A DNA stretch of 64,000 bases, from assembly GCA_902573465.1 (NCBI GenBank), contig CACGJX010000003.1:62001-126000 (forward strand), read 5' to 3'. The position numbers and the translations under genes are program-made. The notes below the pieces were generated by a model, which saw only the letters and a list, made by a program, of their open reading frames with translations, ran no database searches and was not told the DNA's origin. This DNA comes from an uncultured Pelagibacteraceae bacterium. Its GTDB lineage: Bacteria; Pseudomonadota; Alphaproteobacteria; Pelagibacterales; Pelagibacteraceae. Positions 42,159 through 50,172 of the stretch are shown here, piece after piece. The first letter of the stretch is position 1; the number at the start of each line of letters is the position of its first letter.

Positions 42159-43445
42159 ATGGCTATTACTTATTTAAAAAAGTCTCCAAAAACTTCGTCC
42201 ACTGACGATAATAAGACAACAGGGATAGTTCAAGATTTATTAAAAAATATCGAAACAACAAAAGAACAAGGCTGCATCGATTTAACTAAAAAATTCGATA
42301 AGTATGATGGGGAAATCATAGTATCAAAAGATAAAATTGAGGAAATTAAAAAAACGTTAGATCAAAAAACTAAAGATGATATTCAATTTTCATTTGAAAG
42401 GGTTAGAAAATTTGCTGAAGCACAACTTAAAAATTATGGTCAAGATTTCGAGGTAGAACTTTCTGATGGTCTGTATGCAGGTCAAAAATTAGTGCCTATT
42501 AATACAGCGGGTTGCTACATCCCAGGTGGAAGATATGCTCACATTGCATCTGCTGTAATGAGTGTAACTACAGCAAAAGTTGCTGGAGTAAAAAATATTA
42601 TTGCATGTAGTCCTCCTAAAGAAGGTGTTGGTGCCCATCCTACTATTGTGTACACAGCTGATCTCTGCGGTGCAGATGTTATTTTAAATTTAGGGGGAGT
42701 TCCTGCAATTGCAGCAATGACCAATGGATTATTTAAAAACCCCCCTGCAGATATAATTGTAGGACCAGGAAATCAATTTGTAGCTGAGGCTAAAAGAATT
42801 TTGTATGGAAAAGTTGGTATTGATTTATTTGCAGGACCAACTGAAATTGGAATTATAGCTGATGCTAAAGCTGATCCAGAAATTGTTGCGGTAGATTTAG
42901 TAGGACAAGCTGAGCATGGATATAACTCACCATGTTGGCTTTATACAACTAGTAAAGAATTAGCTGAAAAAGTAATGAAAAGAGTTCCAGAATTGATTGC
43001 AGAACTTCCAGAAGTTCCAAGAACAAGTGCTGAAGCAGCGTGGAGAGATTATGGTGAAGTAATTCTTTGTGACACTGATGAAGAAATAGTGAAAATTAGT
43101 GACGAATATGCACCTGAACATTTAGAAGTACAGACCGAAAACTTAGAATGGTTTCATGAAAGATTAACAAATTATGGTTCGTTGTTTGTGGGTGAAGAAA
43201 CAACTGTTGCTTACGGCGATAAATGTTCTGGTACAAATCATATTTTACCAACTAAAGGTGCTGGAAGATATACTGGTGGATTATTTGTTGGAAAATTTAT
43301 TAAAACTTTAAGCTTTCAAAGAATGACAAAAGAATCTACTAAATTGGTAGGTGCTGCTGCAGCTAGAATTTCTAGATATGAGGGGATGGAAGCTCATGCG
43401 AGAACAGGAGATGTAAGACTTAGAAAATATGGTTTTTCTAATTAA
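42159..43445 (+). CDS. HisD-fold dehydrogenase, probable sulfopropanediol 3-dehydrogenase (HpsN-like)
   Basis: The 428-residue protein has the histidinol dehydrogenase core: 'GCYIPGGRYAHIASAVMSV', 'VGPGNQFVAEAKRILYG', zinc-ligand region 'LVGQAEHGYNSPCW', 'YAPEHLEV' with the Glu-His pair, 'SGTNHILPTKGAGRYTGG' and the final 'EGMEAHARTGDVRLRKY'. Motif wording ('GRYAHIASA', 'AEHGYNSP', 'TGDVRLRKY') is closer to what I recall for HpsN than for biosynthetic HisD, and no other his-operon gene adjoins. HpsN oxidises (R)-2,3-dihydroxypropane-1-sulfonate to sulfolactate. True HisD is the main alternative. Confidence 0.65.
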   Translation: MAITYLKKSPKTSSTDDNKTTGIVQDLLKNIETTKEQGCIDLTKKFDKYDGEIIVSKDKIEEIKKTLDQKTKDDIQFSFERVRKFAEAQLKNYGQDFEVELSDGLYAGQKLVPINTAGCYIPGGRYAHIASAVMSVTTAKVAGVKNIIACSPPKEGVGAHPTIVYTADLCGADVILNLGGVPAIAAMTNGLFKNPPADIIVGPGNQFVAEAKRILYGKVGIDLFAGPTEIGIIADAKADPEIVAVDLVGQAEHGYNSPCWLYTTSKELAEKVMKRVPELIAELPEVPRTSAEAAWRDYGEVILCDTDEEIVKISDEYAPEHLEVQTENLEWFHERLTNYGSLFVGEETTVAYGDKCSGTNHILPTKGAGRYTGGLFVGKFIKTLSFQRMTKESTKLVGAAAARISRYEGMEAHARTGDVRLRKYGFSN

Positions 43446-43900
43446 TTCTCTGGTACAAAAATTAAACACAATCCATTATTACAAAATCTTTTTCCAGTAG
43501 CAGTAGGCCCATCTAAAAAAACGTGTCCATGATGTGCACCACAATTTGCACAATGATATTCAATTCTTTTCATTCCAAAAGAATAATCAATCTTAGTTTT
43601 AAAAGCTCCTGGCAAAGCTTCAGAAAAAGAAGGCCAACCCGTGCCACTATCGAATTTTGCTTTTGATGAAAATAACTTTGCTCCACAGTTTGCGCAATGA
43701 TAAAAACCATTTCTCTTTTCTTGAAGTAGTTTACTGGTAAACGGTCTCTCAGTGCCCTCATTAAACATTATATCTTTTTGGGCTTTAGTCAGATCAGGAT
43801 TAATAATTTTTTTTGTAGCTGATTTTAAAAATTGATAAGGCAATGATACAAAAAGTATAGAAAGTCCAAATAATTTCAAAATTTTTCTTCTTAAAAGCAT
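43442..43900 (-). CDS. msrB: Peptide-methionine (R)-S-oxide reductase, probably exported
   Basis: A 152-residue MsrB with both zinc CxxC pairs ('HCANCGAKLF', 'HCANCGAHHGHVFLDGP') and the catalytic Cys in 'GKRFCNNGLCLIF'. The first 30 residues are a signal sequence ('MLLRRKILKLFGLSILFVSLPYQF'), with a twin Arg suggesting Tat export or membrane anchoring. The protein would repair oxidised methionine in the periplasm. It is convergent with the HpsN-like gene (4 bp overlap). Confidence 0.9.
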   Translation of the reverse strand: MLLRRKILKLFGLSILFVSLPYQFLKSATKKIINPDLTKAQKDIMFNEGTERPFTSKLLQEKRNGFYHCANCGAKLFSSKAKFDSGTGWPSFSEALPGAFKTKIDYSFGMKRIEYHCANCGAHHGHVFLDGPTATGKRFCNNGLCLIFVPEN

Positions 43901-43969
43901 ATTAAATAAGATTAATTTGAAATTAAGATTTTAACATGCGCTATAATTGTCACTCAAAAATGCTTTTAA

Positions 43970-44584
43970 CTAAAGAAAATATGCCGTTTCTTTAATTATA
44001 TAAATTGTCAGCAAAGACATGAAACTAATAATGAATCCATTAATATATTTCCACGTTTTATCACTCTGAGCATATCTTGAAAAATATACCGATGAATAAC
44101 CAAGTAAAAAGAAAAATATAAAAGATGCTACTGAAGCTCCAATAGCAAAATAGATTTTTTCATCAAATAAAAAATTTTTTGAAAAATTTCCTAAAAAGAA
44201 AACTGTATCGGAATAAACATGTGCATTTAGGTAGGTGAAACCAAGTGTCTTCAATATAACCTTAGCACTAGTAATCTCTTTTTTTTCAATATTGAAATTA
44301 GCACTAACACTAAAAGATTTAATTTTTGAATATATGAAATAGATTAAAAAAATTATTAAACAGATGTTTAAAGTGAGCTCTACAAATATATTAAAATATT
44401 GATGAAAAAAGTGGAATAAAAGAATGCCTGAAAATATTAAAATTAAGTCTGAAAATGAACAAATTAAACAAACTAAAAAAACATACTGTTTTTTAAGCCC
44501 TTGCTCTATTACAAAAATATTTTGAGCACCAATTGCTAGGATTAAACTAAGCCCGGTAATAAAACCTAATACCAGGTATTCCAT
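43970..44584 (-). CDS. LysE/ArgO-family amino-acid exporter
   Basis: The 204-residue membrane protein has six apparent helices and the family's N-terminal signature 'GFITGLSLILAIGAQNIFVIEQGLKKQY', with the conserved GAQN. LysE/ArgO proteins export basic amino acids or analogues from the cytoplasm. It lies 11 bp downstream of the VOC gene on the same strand. The exact substrate cannot be read. Confidence 0.88.
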   Translation of the reverse strand: MEYLVLGFITGLSLILAIGAQNIFVIEQGLKKQYVFLVCLICSFSDLILIFSGILLFHFFHQYFNIFVELTLNICLIIFLIYFIYSKIKSFSVSANFNIEKKEITSAKVILKTLGFTYLNAHVYSDTVFFLGNFSKNFLFDEKIYFAIGASVASFIFFFLLGYSSVYFSRYAQSDKTWKYINGFIISFMSLLTIYIIKETAYFL

Positions 44585-44595
44585 CTAAACTTAAA

Positions 44596-45006
44596 TTATT
44601 CTGGATTAGCTGTTAAAGTTTTGATCTCTAGAATATTTTCGTTAGGGTCTTTTACAAAAAATGTTTCTTGCTCGTATTTTGTTCCTTTAAATCTTAGATA
44701 AGGTTCATCATAATACTTTGCACCTTTTTCTTTCAATCTATTTTTTAAAGTATCAAAATCTTTTCTTGATAAATGAACTCCAAAGTGTGGAACAGAAACG
44801 TTACCCATATCTACATCGTGTCTTTCGTTATCTAGTTTATGCTCACTTGCATGGAGAGTTAATTCATTTCCCCAAAAGTCAACATCAGCCCACTCTTGTG
44901 CTGAATTATCAAGTCGGCAGCCTAAAGTTTCACTATAAAACTTTTTTGCTGTTTCTAGATCTCCACATGGGATTGCTAGATGAAAACAATTAGTATTTTT
45001 GTACAT
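44596..45006 (-). CDS. VOC-family (glyoxalase/dioxygenase-fold) protein
   Basis: A 136-residue two-module VOC protein: 'FHLAIPCGDLETAKKFYSETLGCRL' begins the first beta-alpha-beta-beta-beta unit and 'VPHFGVHLSRKDFDTLKNRLKEKGAKY' the second, with 'TFFVKDPNENILEIKTL' at the end. His, His and Glu positions suitable for a metal are present. A good ribosome site (AAAGGAGAAA) precedes the ATG. VOC proteins include lyases, dioxygenases and resistance proteins; no specific role can be given. Confidence 0.85.
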   Translation of the reverse strand: MYKNTNCFHLAIPCGDLETAKKFYSETLGCRLDNSAQEWADVDFWGNELTLHASEHKLDNERHDVDMGNVSVPHFGVHLSRKDFDTLKNRLKEKGAKYYDEPYLRFKGTKYEQETFFVKDPNENILEIKTLTANPE

Positions 45007-45078
45007 TATTTCTCCTTTAAATACTGTTTAAAAGCACTATATAGACATTAATTATTTTTATCAAGCTGACAAAATTAG

Positions 45079-45648
45079 ATGAATGATTTTTTACAATCTA
45101 TAATAGACAGAGATCCTGCGGCAAAATCTAAGTTAAGTCTTATCTTAACTTACCCAGGGGTTAAGGCTATTTTTTTTCATAAAATTGCAAATTTTTTTGC
45201 GATTGCAAAATTTGATTTAGTTGCAAGAATCATTTCTCAATTTTCAAGATTTTTAACAGGAATAGAAATTCATCCAAAAGCAAAGATTGGAAAAAATTTA
45301 TTTATTGATCACGGTATGGGAGTTGTTATCGGCGAGACGTCTGAGATTGGAAACAATGTTACTATTTATCATAATGTTACATTAGGTGGAATTGCTCCAA
45401 GTATTAACACTAATGATCAAAGAAATACTAAAAGACATCCAACTTTAGAAGATAATGTTGTTGTTGGATCTGGTGCTCAAATTTTAGGGCCAATAACGAT
45501 TGGTAAAAATTCCTTAATCGGTGCAAATGCAGTAGTTACTAAAAATGTTCCAGAGAAATCAATAATGGTAGGAATTCCAGCTACAAGAGTTGGTGATGCT
45601 ACAAAAGGATTTCAACCTTATGCTGTTACTGATAAAGATAAAGATTAA
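45079..45648 (+). CDS. cysE: Serine O-acetyltransferase
   Basis: The 189-residue protein is a short-form CysE: '[28 protein letters not shown]' in the helical N-terminal part, then left-handed beta-helix repeats with '[26 protein letters not shown]' and '[10 protein letters not shown]', holding the catalytic His/Asp. It acetylates serine to O-acetylserine. It shares one base with the start of the cysteine synthase gene, so the two steps of cysteine synthesis are coupled. Confidence 0.93.
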   Translation: MNDFLQSIIDRDPAAKSKLSLILTYPGVKAIFFHKIANFFAIAKFDLVARIISQFSRFLTGIEIHPKAKIGKNLFIDHGMGVVIGETSEIGNNVTIYHNVTLGGIAPSINTNDQRNTKRHPTLEDNVVVGSGAQILGPITIGKNSLIGANAVVTKNVPEKSIMVGIPATRVGDATKGFQPYAVTDKDKD

Positions 45649-46649
45649 TGTCACAAATAAAAAATAATTTTATCGAGTCGGTTGGCAATACACCTTTAAT
45701 AAAATTAAAAGCAGCTTCAGAGATCACTGGATGTAATATTTATGGAAAAGCGGAGTACCTAAATCCAGGTGGATCTGTTAAAGATAGAGCTGCTCTTGCG
45801 CTAATAAAAGATGCACAAGAAAAGAAATTAATTTCAGAAGGTGGGATTGTTGTTGAAGGAACTGCAGGTAATACTGGGATTGGTTTATGTCTCCTAGGAA
45901 ATTCCTTAGGTTATAAAACAATTATTGTAATGAATGACAACCAAACCCAAGAAAAAAAAGATACATTAAAAAATATTGGTGCAGATCTTAAACTGGTGCC
46001 ACCCAAGCCATATAAAGATGATGGTAACTATGTAAAAGTTGCGGGCCGTCTTGCTGAAGAATTAAAAAGTACAAATAATAATGGTGTAGTTTGGGCAAAC
46101 CAATTTGATAACACTGCTAATGCAAAAGGTCATTACGAAACGACTGGACCAGAGATTTGGGAACAAACCGGTGGTAAAGTAGATGGCTTTGTCTGCGCAT
46201 CAGGAACAGGTGGCACCATTGGTGGTGTAAGTAAATTTCTAAAAGAAAAAAATAAGAATATAAAAATTTATTTATCAGATCCAACAGGCTCTGCACTCTA
46301 TAATCATATTATGAATGGTGAACTTAAAGCTGAGGGTGGATCAATAACTGAAGGTATTGGTTCAAGCAGAATAACTAAAAACTTTGCTGAAGCAAAAATT
46401 GATGGTGCTTTTTCAATCAGTGATCAAGAGTCTTTACCCGTGCTTTATGATTTAATACAGAACGAGGGGTTAAGTTTAGGAACTAGTTGTGGAGTAAATA
46501 TTGCAGGTGCAATTAGATTAGGAAAAGAGCTAGGTCCGGGAAAAACAATTGTAACAATTCTCTGTGATAGATCAGATAAATACAACTCAAAGATGTTTAA
46601 CAAATCATTTTTAAAGGAAAAAAACCTACCTATTCCTAGCTGGTTATAA
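45648..46649 (+). CDS. cysK: Cysteine synthase (O-acetylserine sulfhydrylase family)
   Basis: A 333-residue fold type II PLP enzyme: 'SVGNTPLIKLKAASEITG', PLP-Lys in 'NPGGSVKDRAALALI', 'EGTAGNTGIGLCLLG', and 'CASGTGGTIGGVSKFL' binding the PLP phosphate. It makes cysteine from O-acetylserine and sulfide. Directly coupled to cysE (1-bp overlap). The sequence type lies between CysK and CysM, so the gene symbol is approximate. Confidence 0.88.
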   Translation: MSQIKNNFIESVGNTPLIKLKAASEITGCNIYGKAEYLNPGGSVKDRAALALIKDAQEKKLISEGGIVVEGTAGNTGIGLCLLGNSLGYKTIIVMNDNQTQEKKDTLKNIGADLKLVPPKPYKDDGNYVKVAGRLAEELKSTNNNGVVWANQFDNTANAKGHYETTGPEIWEQTGGKVDGFVCASGTGGTIGGVSKFLKEKNKNIKIYLSDPTGSALYNHIMNGELKAEGGSITEGIGSSRITKNFAEAKIDGAFSISDQESLPVLYDLIQNEGLSLGTSCGVNIAGAIRLGKELGPGKTIVTILCDRSDKYNSKMFNKSFLKEKNLPIPSWL

Positions 46650-46717
46650 TATCGCATACCAGGCATGTAACAAAACAGTTACATTTTTATATTAATATTA
46701 TTTAACGTCGGGAGATT

Positions 46718-47089
46718 ATGAAAAAAATTATTATAATTTTATCTTTTTTCATCTTTACATCTGCTAATGCAGAAATAAGTGATAACGATAAATCAAAAGC
46801 ATGGGATTGCGTTGGTATTTATATGGCTAACTACTTTCTGCCATCAGGTGAAAAATTTGAGTATGGAATGAAAGAAAAATCAATTTCAACTGTGAAAGTT
46901 TTAAAAACCTACGCTCTTGAAATAGGTATTCCAGAAAAAGATTGGGATGCTGGAGTAAACAAAGCAGTTGATAAACATTACGGTTCCAAATACGACAAAG
47001 CTAAAACTGACAAATGTCATACGTTTGTTGAAGCTTTGGTTCCTAATGGAGCTGAAAGAGTAAAAAAAGTAGTTCAAACTTTATATTAG
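46718..47089 (+). CDS. Small exported protein of unknown function
   Basis: The 123-residue protein has a clear signal peptide ('MKKIIIILSFFIFTSANA|EIS') after a GGGAG ribosome site. The mature part of about 105 residues is helical and has two cysteines ('AWDCVG', 'DKCHTF') that could form a disulfide. I know no family. It is the first of eleven same-strand small genes running to 50508 with gaps of 0-15 bp, so it probably belongs to one transcript. Confidence 0.65.
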   Translation: MKKIIIILSFFIFTSANAEISDNDKSKAWDCVGIYMANYFLPSGEKFEYGMKEKSISTVKVLKTYALEIGIPEKDWDAGVNKAVDKHYGSKYDKAKTDKCHTFVEALVPNGAERVKKVVQTLY

Positions 47090-47099
47090 GGAGAAATTT

Positions 47100-47384
47100 A
47101 TGGAAAAAGAAATGTTAGTAGTAGCTAAATTAAAAGAGGGAATGTTTGAAAAATTTATGGGATTTATGCAATCACCTGAAGGTTTAGCAGAAAGAGCAAA
47201 AGTTGCAGTAGTAGAAAAAACAATTGGAACAGTAACACCAGATAAAAGCACCGTTATGTTTAAGATTTTTTGTACTGACGAGGCAGCTCTATATAAATTT
47301 ATAGAGGGAACTGAAGTATCAAAACCTATTATGTCAGCAGTATTAGATAGTTACTCAGTTTATCATTTAACCAAAGCAAAATAA
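47100..47384 (+). CDS. Small ferredoxin-like-fold (dimeric alpha/beta barrel-like) protein
   Basis: A 94-residue cytoplasmic protein with the pattern strand-helix-strand-strand-helix-strand: 'EMLVVAKLKEGMFEKFMGFM' then 'TVMFKIFCTDEAALYKFIEG' and 'YSVYHLTKA'. This resembles small dimeric alpha/beta-barrel proteins (monooxygenase or ABM-like). The function is unknown. It follows the exported protein gene by 10 bp; the next gene has a similar layout. Confidence 0.55.
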   Translation: MEKEMLVVAKLKEGMFEKFMGFMQSPEGLAERAKVAVVEKTIGTVTPDKSTVMFKIFCTDEAALYKFIEGTEVSKPIMSAVLDSYSVYHLTKAK

Positions 47385-47397
47385 CTGAAAGGAAAAA

Positions 47398-47685
47398 ATG
47401 AAAAACTATATGGTAACTCACACTTTCAAATCGAAAGAAATGAAAGAAAAATTTAGTGAAACAGTAGCTTCAATGAAAATGGAAGACATTGTTAAATCAA
47501 TGACAAGTGATAAAGCAGCATGTCAAATGACTTGGAACACACCAGGTGATACAATGCAAATGTTTTGTTGGTGGAAAGCTAACAGTGAAGCGGATATTAA
47601 TAATCAATTGGGTCAAATGAATGATTTCTTTGAGCCACATAAATTTACTGAGTGTACTGACCAAGTGATGGACTATAACGCTTAA
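47398..47685 (+). CDS. Small dimeric alpha/beta barrel-like protein
   Basis: A 95-residue soluble protein: 'YMVTHTFKSKEMKEKFSETVA' and 'DTMQMFCWWKANSEADINNQL' give two beta-alpha-beta halves like the preceding protein. It has three cysteines. A good AAAGGAAAAA ribosome site lies before its ATG. I cannot assign a family; similarity in size and layout to 47100-47384 suggests an ancient duplication or a shared fold. Confidence 0.55.
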   Translation: MKNYMVTHTFKSKEMKEKFSETVASMKMEDIVKSMTSDKAACQMTWNTPGDTMQMFCWWKANSEADINNQLGQMNDFFEPHKFTECTDQVMDYNA

Positions 47686-47696
47686 AAGAGAAATTT

Positions 47697-48011
47697 ATGA
47701 AAGCAATCTATACAAGAACCATTGGTGTTTACGATGATAAACTTGATGAAGCTATGGAAATCTCTAAAGGTTTGGCAAAAGTTAGAAAAAAACATTATCC
47801 AGATCATGAAGTTTACTTTTCATTTCAAATTGGTGGTAACCCAAGGACGGTAAGAGAAACACTTGTGGGTGAGCAGTTTACTGATAAAGCATTTGAAAAT
47901 GATACAAACATGTCAGCTGATCCTGAATTCATTGAACTTCAGAAAAAAATGAAGGGTGTTTTTAAAGAAGGTACAATTCAGGATGAAATGAGAATGGTTT
48001 TTAACGATTAG
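47697..48011 (+). CDS. Small soluble protein of unknown function
   Basis: The 104-residue protein begins with a strand-helix pattern ('KAIYTRTIGVYDDKLDEAMEISKGLAKV') and a central strand ('HEVYFSFQIGGNPRTVRE'), again compatible with a ferredoxin-like fold. There is no signal peptide or cysteine. It is 11 bp from the previous gene and 8 bp from the next. No function known to me. Confidence 0.55.
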   Translation: MKAIYTRTIGVYDDKLDEAMEISKGLAKVRKKHYPDHEVYFSFQIGGNPRTVRETLVGEQFTDKAFENDTNMSADPEFIELQKKMKGVFKEGTIQDEMRMVFND

Positions 48012-48019
48012 GAGAAAAA

Positions 48020-48436
48020 ATGTTAGAAAAATTTAATGGGATATTTTATTTAATAATTTATTTAGTTCACTTTATTGGAGTTGGTGTTTACGCATTTCAA
48101 ACTATTTTTGGCACTAAAAGCTTCATGGAAAGATTTGGTATAGATCCAAGTGGAGCAATAATGATTAGAATGGCAGGAGCATTTATGCTCGCTGTATTTT
48201 TAATGTCAATCTATGTAGGTTTTATAAGACCTGGGGGTTTGGAAAACACATGGGGATTCTTAAATTTAGTTTTTATAAATAACCTATGTATTTTTTTATG
48301 TAATTTTTATTCTATTAAAATAAATAAAACAGGTGTGAATGAAAAAACTACAAACGAGGGTGTTATTGCACCGTTTGTATTTACAATTATGAGTGCAATT
48401 TTATGCTACGGTTTAGCTGATAAAATTTACACTTAA
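48020..48436 (+). CDS. Four-helix membrane protein of unknown function
   Basis: The 138-residue protein has four hydrophobic segments (about residues 8-28, 48-70, 78-97, 113-135), with the loop 'FGTKSFMERFGIDPSGAIMIRMAGAFML', reminiscent of small DUF-type integral membrane proteins with an 'R-x-x-G' helix start. The function is unknown. Its stop overlaps the ATG of the DUF1330 gene by one base (TAATG), showing translational coupling inside the small-gene run. Confidence 0.6.
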   Translation: MLEKFNGIFYLIIYLVHFIGVGVYAFQTIFGTKSFMERFGIDPSGAIMIRMAGAFMLAVFLMSIYVGFIRPGGLENTWGFLNLVFINNLCIFLCNFYSIKINKTGVNEKTTNEGVIAPFVFTIMSAILCYGLADKIYT

Positions 48437-48723
48437 TGTCTGGGTTTGCAATATTCAACATAGAGGTAAAAAAACCTGAGGAATATAAAGAGTACGTAGA
48501 AAAAGTGAAACCGATTGCTGAAAAATTTGGTGGAGAATATATTGTTAGAGGTGGTGAAACAAAAGTATTAGAAGGAACTTGGGCATATCCTAGAACAGTT
48601 GTTATTAAATTTCCAAGTTATGACAAAGCTTTAGAGTGGTATAACTCTGATGAATACAAACCAATTAAACAAATCCGTTTAGAAAACTCGATTGGTAACG
48701 GAATAATAATTAAAGGAGTATAA
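48436..48723 (+). CDS. DUF1330 family protein
   Basis: A 95-residue protein matching DUF1330: 'GFAIFNIEVKKPEEYKEYVEKVKPIAEKFGG' and 'IKFPSYDKALEWYNSDEYKPIKQIR', ending 'IGNGIIIKGV'. DUF1330 proteins are dimeric alpha/beta-barrel-fold proteins of unknown biochemical role. This is the most recognisable member of the run of small ferredoxin-like proteins. It is coupled to the membrane-protein gene upstream and 1 bp from the NTF2-like gene downstream. Confidence 0.85.
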   Translation: MSGFAIFNIEVKKPEEYKEYVEKVKPIAEKFGGEYIVRGGETKVLEGTWAYPRTVVIKFPSYDKALEWYNSDEYKPIKQIRLENSIGNGIIIKGV

Positions 48724-48724
48724 A

Positions 48725-49045
48725 ATGTCGATATTAAAAAGATATACTGATGCAATAGATAAAAAAGATGAGGCAACTATGAATGAACTTTTGCATGATG
48801 ATTTTAAATTCACGATGCATAAATCTGGAAATTCTTTAGGAAAAGCTGATGTTATAAAATGGGCAATGAGTGGAGATATCAATCAAGATAAAACTAGGGT
48901 TGTATATGAAAATGATGAAGTGGGTGTACACCATTCTTTTGTTACATTTAATGACGGAAATGTTGAAGCTGTAATGGCGGTTTATAGATATAAAGACGGA
49001 AAAATTGTTAGTTTAGAAACTGGCGCTACTCCAATGTCTAAGTAA
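48725..49045 (+). CDS. NTF2-like/SnoaL-type small protein
   Basis: A 106-residue protein with the NTF2-like pattern: an N-terminal helix pair 'LKRYTDAIDKKDEATMNELLHDDFKFTMH' followed by curved-sheet strands ('VHHSFVTFNDGNVEAVMAVYRYKDGKIVSLETG'). Proteins of this fold act as small-molecule isomerases or polyketide cyclases, or just bind ligands. No catalytic residue set is clear. It abuts the TPR gene (TAA directly followed by GTG). Confidence 0.7.
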   Translation: MSILKRYTDAIDKKDEATMNELLHDDFKFTMHKSGNSLGKADVIKWAMSGDINQDKTRVVYENDEVGVHHSFVTFNDGNVEAVMAVYRYKDGKIVSLETGATPMSK

Positions 49046-49594
49046 GTGAAAAAAATTTCATTCATTTTTATTTTTTTCTTATTTTCATCGTCTTTATTGG
49101 CTGACGATAATAAAAAAGAAATTGATAAATTATTTGTTCAATTAAAAAGTGCTTTAAACTTTGAAAATTCAAAAAAAATAGAGGATAAAATTTGGGATCT
49201 TTGGACTACTCATCCAACTAAAAATAATTTAACAAAGTTATTAGCTGATGGTTCATCTGCAATGATGGAGAATAAACTTGATGCTGCATATGATAAATTT
49301 ACTGAAGTCATTAAACTTGATCCTAATTGGGCAGAAGCTTGGAATAAAAGAGCAACGGTATTATATTTAATGGGTAAATACGAGCTATCACAAGCTGATA
49401 TTGACAAAGTGCTTTTGATGGAAAAAAGACATTTCGGTGCACTAACAGGCCAAGGTTTAGTTCAAACAGCTTTAAAAAACTACGAAAAAGCTATTGATAG
49501 TTACATTGAAGCTCATAAAGTTCATCCGTTTTTGAAGTCTCCTATGATTATGATGGAAAAGCTTCAAATCGAATTGCAGAAACAAAGTATTTAA
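49046..49594 (+). CDS. Exported TPR-repeat protein
   Basis: The 182-residue protein starts at a GTG right after the previous stop. It has a signal peptide ('KKISFIFIFFLFSSSLLA|DD') and three TPR-like helix pairs from about residue 68 ('GSSAMMENKLDAAYDKFTEVIKLDPNWAEAW', 'ATVLYLMGKYELSQADIDKVL', 'GLVQTALKNYEKAIDSYIEAHKV'). It is probably a periplasmic scaffold or protein-protein adapter. Next gene starts 2 bp later. Alternative starts are less likely because the signal peptide would be lost. Confidence 0.75.
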   Translation: MKKISFIFIFFLFSSSLLADDNKKEIDKLFVQLKSALNFENSKKIEDKIWDLWTTHPTKNNLTKLLADGSSAMMENKLDAAYDKFTEVIKLDPNWAEAWNKRATVLYLMGKYELSQADIDKVLLMEKRHFGALTGQGLVQTALKNYEKAIDSYIEAHKVHPFLKSPMIMMEKLQIELQKQSI

Positions 49595-49596
49595 AA

Positions 49597-49818
49597 ATGT
49601 TTCCAAAAAAATATTCTAACCTTTTATTTATATTAGTTATGGGATTTGGGATGAGTCTTTTAATGACACTAATAATTACTTATATAAATACTGGAATGGA
49701 TAATGAGTATGTCGACCGTTTTTTTAAAGCATGGTCAGTAAGTCTTCCAATTGCAATAATTGCTGCTCTTCTTGTAGGTCCCCCGATTAAAAAATTTGTA
49801 GATAAAATTACCAAATAA
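49597..49818 (+). CDS. DUF2798-like small membrane protein
   Basis: The 73-residue protein has two membrane helices: 'LLFILVMGFGMSLLMTLIITYINTG' and 'WSVSLPIAIIAALLVGPPIKKFV'. The second, with 'SLPIAIIAALLVGP...KFV', is the DUF2798 signature. No function is known. It lies between the TPR gene and the SMR pair on the same strand (2 bp and 15 bp gaps). Confidence 0.75.
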   Translation: MFPKKYSNLLFILVMGFGMSLLMTLIITYINTGMDNEYVDRFFKAWSVSLPIAIIAALLVGPPIKKFVDKITK

Positions 49819-49833
49819 GAATATCTTTTATTT

Positions 49834-50169
49834 GTGAGTAACGTTATAGCTTTTCTAATTCTTATACTTGCTGTCATATTAGGTACTGCAGCAAATAGTT
49901 TTGCAAAAAGTGCAAATGGTTTCACATTGTTAGTTCCTAGTTTAATTACTGCAATCACAATAATTGGTTGCATGTTTACTCTTTCAATAGTGATGAAAAC
50001 TATACCTGTTGGTATTACCTACGCATCTTTTGCTGGTTTATGTATCGTGGCGACTTCGATTGTTGGAATATATAAATTCAATCAAGTACCTGATCTATTC
50101 ACAATCATTGGTTTGATATTAATTATATCAGGAGTCTTAATTGTTAATCTGCTGGGTAAAACAGGATAA
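49834..50169 (+). CDS. SMR-family membrane protein lacking the usual Glu14 (first of pair)
   Basis: A GTG start gives 111 residues with four membrane helices and the SMR pattern: 'GTAANSFAKSANGFTLLVPS' after helix 1, 'IPVGITYASFAGLCIVAT' in helix 3, and 'GLILIISGVLIVNLL' in helix 4. Aligned by eye to EmrE, the proton- and drug-binding Glu14 is replaced by Gly in 'LAVILGTAANS'. So proton-coupled drug export is doubtful; lipid-sugar or metabolite movement, as in ArnE/ArnF-like relatives, is possible. It probably pairs with the next gene, 3 bp away. Confidence 0.8.
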   Translation: MSNVIAFLILILAVILGTAANSFAKSANGFTLLVPSLITAITIIGCMFTLSIVMKTIPVGITYASFAGLCIVATSIVGIYKFNQVPDLFTIIGLILIISGVLIVNLLGKTG

Positions 50170-50172
50170 TTT

